64,000 nt of DNA from SZUA-592 sp041556555. GTDB taxonomy: Bacteria > Pseudomonadota > Gammaproteobacteria > Eutrophobiales > Eutrophobiaceae. The stretch lies in NCBI GenBank assembly GCA_041556555.1, contig JBFFIE010000003.1, positions 1-64,000 on the forward strand, written 5' to 3'. This document shows, piece after piece, positions 60,738 to 64,000 of the stretch. Position numbers and translations under genes: made by a program. The notes under the pieces are model-generated. The model saw only the letters and a list, made by a program, of their open reading frames with translations, searched no databases and had not been told where the DNA came from. How positions within the stretch are numbered: the stretch's first letter is position 1; every line of letters begins with the position of its first letter.

Positions 60738-63700
60738 TTGATACTTTTTTTTCGCGGTCCTGCCGCTCTATCAGACTTCCGCAAATACAAATACGCCGAG
60801 CAATTATTGGATATCCTTGGTGTCACTCCCGGGATACAGGTTGACTACATTTACCTGGTAGAGACAACCACCGAACTGGAGCCGGAAGAGACTGCACGTT
60901 TGAATAATCTTCTGGAATCTGTAATCGGTAATGAATCCAGTGAAATTGAGGGCCAATATTTTCTTGTGACACCCAGACCCGGCACCATCTCTCCCTGGTC
61001 CAGCAAGGCCACCGATATCATCCATAATTGTGGATTAAATAAAGTTGTCCGGGTTGAACGCGGTATGGTCTGGCTGCTCACATTACCCCATGAGAATATC
61101 AAGCTGGATTACGACAAGCTTGATCGAATAGTGAAATTAATTCATGACCGCATGACCGAAACTGTACTTCGGAGTCCTGAAGAAACACATGCCTTGTTCA
61201 GTCATGCGGAGCCCTCCATGTTGAAAGAAATAGATATCATGAATGGAGATCGGGAGGCATTGCTCGTAGCCAACCATGAAATGGGTCTGGCCCTCACGGC
61301 CCAAGAGATCGATTACCTGTTTGATAATTTCAACCAACTGGGAAGAAACCCGACCGACGTGGAACTGATGATGTTTGCCCAGGCCAATTCGGAACATTGC
61401 CGTCACAAAATATTTAATGCTGAATGGACCATAGACAACCAGCTTATGCCGCTGTCATTGTTCGACATGATCCGCAAGACCCACCAGGTTAATCCTGGTC
61501 AGGTTAAATCTGCTTATGTAGATAATGCCGCAGTGACAACCGGGTACCAGGCTCAACGTTTTTTCCCCGACCCTGCTGATCACTGCTATAAAAAATCAAA
61601 TGAGGATGTACATATCCTCATGAAGGTGGAGACGCATAATCATCCCACGGCAATATCTCCCTACCCCGGGGCAGCTACCGGTTCCGGTGGTGAAATCCGT
61701 GATGAATCGGCCACGGGTCGCGGTGCCAAACCCAAGGCAGGTCTGACAGGGTTTAACGTTTCCAATCTGATTATCCCCGGATTCAGGCAACCCTGGGAAC
61801 AGGAATACGGCAAGCCGGACCGGATTGTCTCCGCACTGGATATCATGATCGAGGGGCCGATCGGTGGTGCCTCATTTAACAATGAGTTTGGGCGCCCTGC
61901 CCTGTGTGGTTATTTCCGATCCTATGAGCAGTCCGATCATAATGGCCTGGTACGTGGCTACCATAAACCGATCATGCTGGCTGGGGGTTATGGCATGATC
62001 CGGAATACACATATTCACAAGCTGGGCATTCCCCCTGGCGCAAAACTGGTTGTTCTCGGCGGACCGGCCATGTTAATCGGCCTCGGCGGCGGTGCGGCAT
62101 CATCCATGGATTCCGGACAAAGTGATGCGGCGCTGGATTATGCCTCGGTACAACGTGATAATCCGGAAGTACAACGCCGCTGCCAGGAAGTCATAGATGC
62201 CTGCTGGGCATTGGGAGATGCCAATCCCATCCTCTCTATCCACGATGTCGGCGCAGGCGGCCTCTCTAATGCTTTGCCGGAACTGGTCAGTGCCAGTCAA
62301 CGCGGGGCCAGCTTTGACCTGCGCAAGATTCCCAATGCCGAACCCGGCATGTCGCCAATGGAGATATGGTGTAACGAAGCGCAGGAACGCTATGTGCTGG
62401 CTATCCTTGATAGAGACCTGCCACACTTCATGCACCTCTGTGAGCGCGAACGCGCGCCAGTAGCCGTGCTTGGAGAAGCAACCCGTGACAACCAACTGGT
62501 ACTGAAGGACGGCCTGTTCAACAACAAGCCGATTGATATGCCGATGGCGGTCCTGCTTGGCAAGTTACCGCGCATGCAGCGTAGTGCGAATAAATCCAGG
62601 CAGCGTTATCAGACCTTTGATACCACATCGATTGATCTGAAGGATGCCATCCAGAGGGTACTGCGATTGCCCACGGTGGCCGACAAACGTTTTCTGATCA
62701 CCATCGGTGACCGTAGTGTCTCCGGGCTGGTCGTGCGGGACCAGATGGTTGGTCCCTGGCAAACCCCCGTCGCAGACTGTGCAGTCACTGCGGGGGGTAT
62801 AGAGGACTATGTCGGTGAAGCCATGGCGATGGGCGAGCGATCACCTGTGGCATTGATCGATTCCCCGGCCGCCGGTCGCATGGCCATCGCCGAGGCAATT
62901 ACCAACATTGCTGCCGCACGAATACTAAACCTGGGGGACGTTGTGTTTTCCGCTAACTGGATGGCCGCTTGTGGTGTGGGCGATGAAGACATAAGGCTTT
63001 ATGAAACCGTGACCGCGGTCAGTGAATTTTGCCAGTCACTCGGTATCTGTATCCCGGTCGGCAAGGATTCCCTGTCCATGAATACCATCTGGCAGGAGGG
63101 CAATGACAAGAAACAGGTAACTGCTCCGCTTTCATTGGTAATTTCCGCTTTCGCTCCTGTTGCCGATGTCCGGCAAAGCCTGACACCTTGTCTGGACAGA
63201 AACGAAACCGACACTGTGCTGTTATTGATTGATCTGGGATCAGGCAGAAACCGTCTGGGCGGGAGTGCACTTGCCCAGGTCTATAATGCTATTGGTGACA
63301 ATACCCCGGATATTGAATCCGCTGCTGATTTGAAATTGATATTTCGCACTATCCAGATTCTGAACGAGATGGGTGTGCTACTTGCTTATCATGATCGTTC
63401 TGATGGTGGTCTGTTTGTGACCCTGGCGGAGATGGCGTTTGCCTCCAGGATCGGACTGGACATCCACCTGGATGGGCTGGGTGAAGAAATTCTACCGATC
63501 CTGTTTGCAGAAGAAGCCGGTTGCGTAATACAAGTCCGCCGTAATGATGTGGCGGGTATTAAAAGAATCTTTGCCGAGAGCGAGGGACTCGCTGGCGCTG
63601 TGCATGAAATTGCTACGTTTGCCGATAATAAAAATATAAATATACACTCTGGTGGCAAGTTACTTTTCTCGGAAAATATTCATCAATTGCATCGGCTCTG

Positions 63701-64000
63701 GTCAGAAACCAGTTACAGACTGCAATCATTGCGTGATAACCCGGTCTGTGCCGAACAGGAGTTTAATCAATTACTGGATGAAAATGATCCGGGAGTGTTC
63801 ATTGATGTTGGCTCTTCATTCAGTTTAAGGAAAACCACGATCACGGGGACAAGACCCCTAGTTGCCATATTGCGTGAACAGGGTGTAAACGGACATATTG
63901 AAATGGCAGCAGCGTTTACCCGTGCCGGTTTTACCGCTGTAGACGTTCACATGAATGATATTTTTCAAGGTAATGTCAACCTGGACACTTACCATGGGAT
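60738..64000 (+). CDS. purL: Phosphoribosylformylglycinamidine synthase (partial)
   Basis: PurL makes FGAM from FGAR, glutamine and ATP in purine synthesis. About 1087 codons are visible before the window ends, in the large E. coli type of about 1290 residues. The N-terminal domain (FRGPAALSDFRKYK), PRPGTISPWSSKATDI, the FGAM core with QANSEHCRHKIFNA, KVETHNHPTAISPYPGAATG and SDGGLFVTLAEMAF, and the start of the glutaminase domain (VAILREQGVNGHIEMAAAF) are all seen. The start is TTG at 60738, the only start that gives the family N-terminus. Catalytic Cys of the glutaminase lies past the edge. Confidence 0.96.
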   Translation, partial: MILFFRGPAALSDFRKYKYAEQLLDILGVTPGIQVDYIYLVETTTELEPEETARLNNLLESVIGNESSEIEGQYFLVTPRPGTISPWSSKATDIIHNCGLNKVVRVERGMVWLLTLPHENIKLDYDKLDRIVKLIHDRMTETVLRSPEETHALFSHAEPSMLKEIDIMNGDREALLVANHEMGLALTAQEIDYLFDNFNQLGRNPTDVELMMFAQANSEHCRHKIFNAEWTIDNQLMPLSLFDMIRKTHQVNPGQVKSAYVDNAAVTTGYQAQRFFPDPADHCYKKSNEDVHILMKVETHNHPTAISPYPGAATGSGGEIRDESATGRGAKPKAGLTGFNVSNLIIPGFRQPWEQEYGKPDRIVSALDIMIEGPIGGASFNNEFGRPALCGYFRSYEQSDHNGLVRGYHKPIMLAGGYGMIRNTHIHKLGIPPGAKLVVLGGPAMLIGLGGGAASSMDSGQSDAALDYASVQRDNPEVQRRCQEVIDACWALGDANPILSIHDVGAGGLSNALPELVSASQRGASFDLRKIPNAEPGMSPMEIWCNEAQERYVLAILDRDLPHFMHLCERERAPVAVLGEATRDNQLVLKDGLFNNKPIDMPMAVLLGKLPRMQRSANKSRQRYQTFDTTSIDLKDAIQRVLRLPTVADKRFLITIGDRSVSGLVVRDQMVGPWQTPVADCAVTAGGIEDYVGEAMAMGERSPVALIDSPAAGRMAIAEAITNIAAARILNLGDVVFSANWMAACGVGDEDIRLYETVTAVSEFCQSLGICIPVGKDSLSMNTIWQEGNDKKQVTAPLSLVISAFAPVADVRQSLTPCLDRNETDTVLLLIDLGSGRNRLGGSALAQVYNAIGDNTPDIESAADLKLIFRTIQILNEMGVLLAYHDRSDGGLFVTLAEMAFASRIGLDIHLDGLGEEILPILFAEEAGCVIQVRRNDVAGIKRIFAESEGLAGAVHEIATFADNKNINIHSGGKLLFSENIHQLHRLWSETSYRLQSLRDNPVCAEQEFNQLLDENDPGVFIDVGSSFSLRKTTITGTRPLVAILREQGVNGHIEMAAAFTRAGFTAVDVHMNDIFQGNVNLDTYHG

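Overview
This window is a 64 kb piece of a gammaproteobacterial chromosome that is mostly housekeeping genes. Several gene orders are the ones known from Pseudomonas and related gammaproteobacteria: mtaD/mtnA-gyrA-serC-pheA-hisC-tyrA-aroA-cmk-rpsA-ihfB, lapA-lapB-pyrF, mfd-csiV near a methylthioinosine phosphorylase, nrdR-ribD-ribE-ribB-ribH-nusB-thiL, and yciO-trpS-scpA-scpB-rluB. The exact order or genus cannot be told from the sequence. There is no insertion sequence, prophage, CRISPR array, rRNA operon or toxin-antitoxin pair that I can see. Only one tRNA gene (Leu, anticodon GAG) is present.

Layout. Positions 1-6605 (all minus): a partial secreted protein, tRNA-Leu, secG, tpiA, a MagIII-like DNA glycosylase, rluB, scpB, scpA, trpS and a YciO-type protein. 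Positions 6664-13632 (all plus): yciB, yciI, a bolA paralogue, an orphan dam methylase, dapE, a large CHASE2 Ser/Thr kinase, a small membrane protein and a DUF2459 protein. Positions 13722-23672 are the most accessory part: a holin-like membrane protein, a hemerythrin protein, a DNR-type regulator with two perfect FNR/DNR boxes, a MoaD-like protein, a flavin reductase, a GST, a PutP-type symporter, a Cys-rich protein, a cupin, fumC, an NTF2-like protein, a class II glutamine amidotransferase, a DsrE-like lipoprotein and an acyl-CoA thioesterase.

Positions 23673-30274 (minus): riboflavin biosynthesis with nusB, thiL and nrdR, then glyA with a clear intrinsic terminator. Positions 30553-32724 (plus): a tightly overlapping DUF815 ATPase-hpt-methylthioinosine phosphorylase operon. 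Positions 32705-52346 (minus): an unknown protein, csiV, mfd, pyrF, lapB, lapA, ihfB, rpsA, cmk, the aromatic amino acid and serine genes, gyrA and mtnA. Positions 52436-64000: mtaD and cbiX (plus), rnt and pyrC (minus), then a 1-Cys peroxiredoxin, a Tas-type aldo-keto reductase, purB, a DUF7931 protein, a short secretin-like protein and the first part of purL (plus).

Genes that work together: mtaD, the phosphorylase and mtnA form the methylthioinosine branch of methylthioadenosine salvage, and Hpt recovers the hypoxanthine. The RibB protein has a degenerate GTP cyclohydrolase II half (RibBX type), so ribA should lie elsewhere. The DNR, hemerythrin, MoaD-like and flavin reductase genes look like a small NO/low-oxygen response locus; this is inferred from the boxes and neighbours. 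I found no clearly new multi-gene system. The best leads are the DNR locus, the kinase with a duplicated insert, the DUF815-purine-salvage operon and the orphan short secretin.
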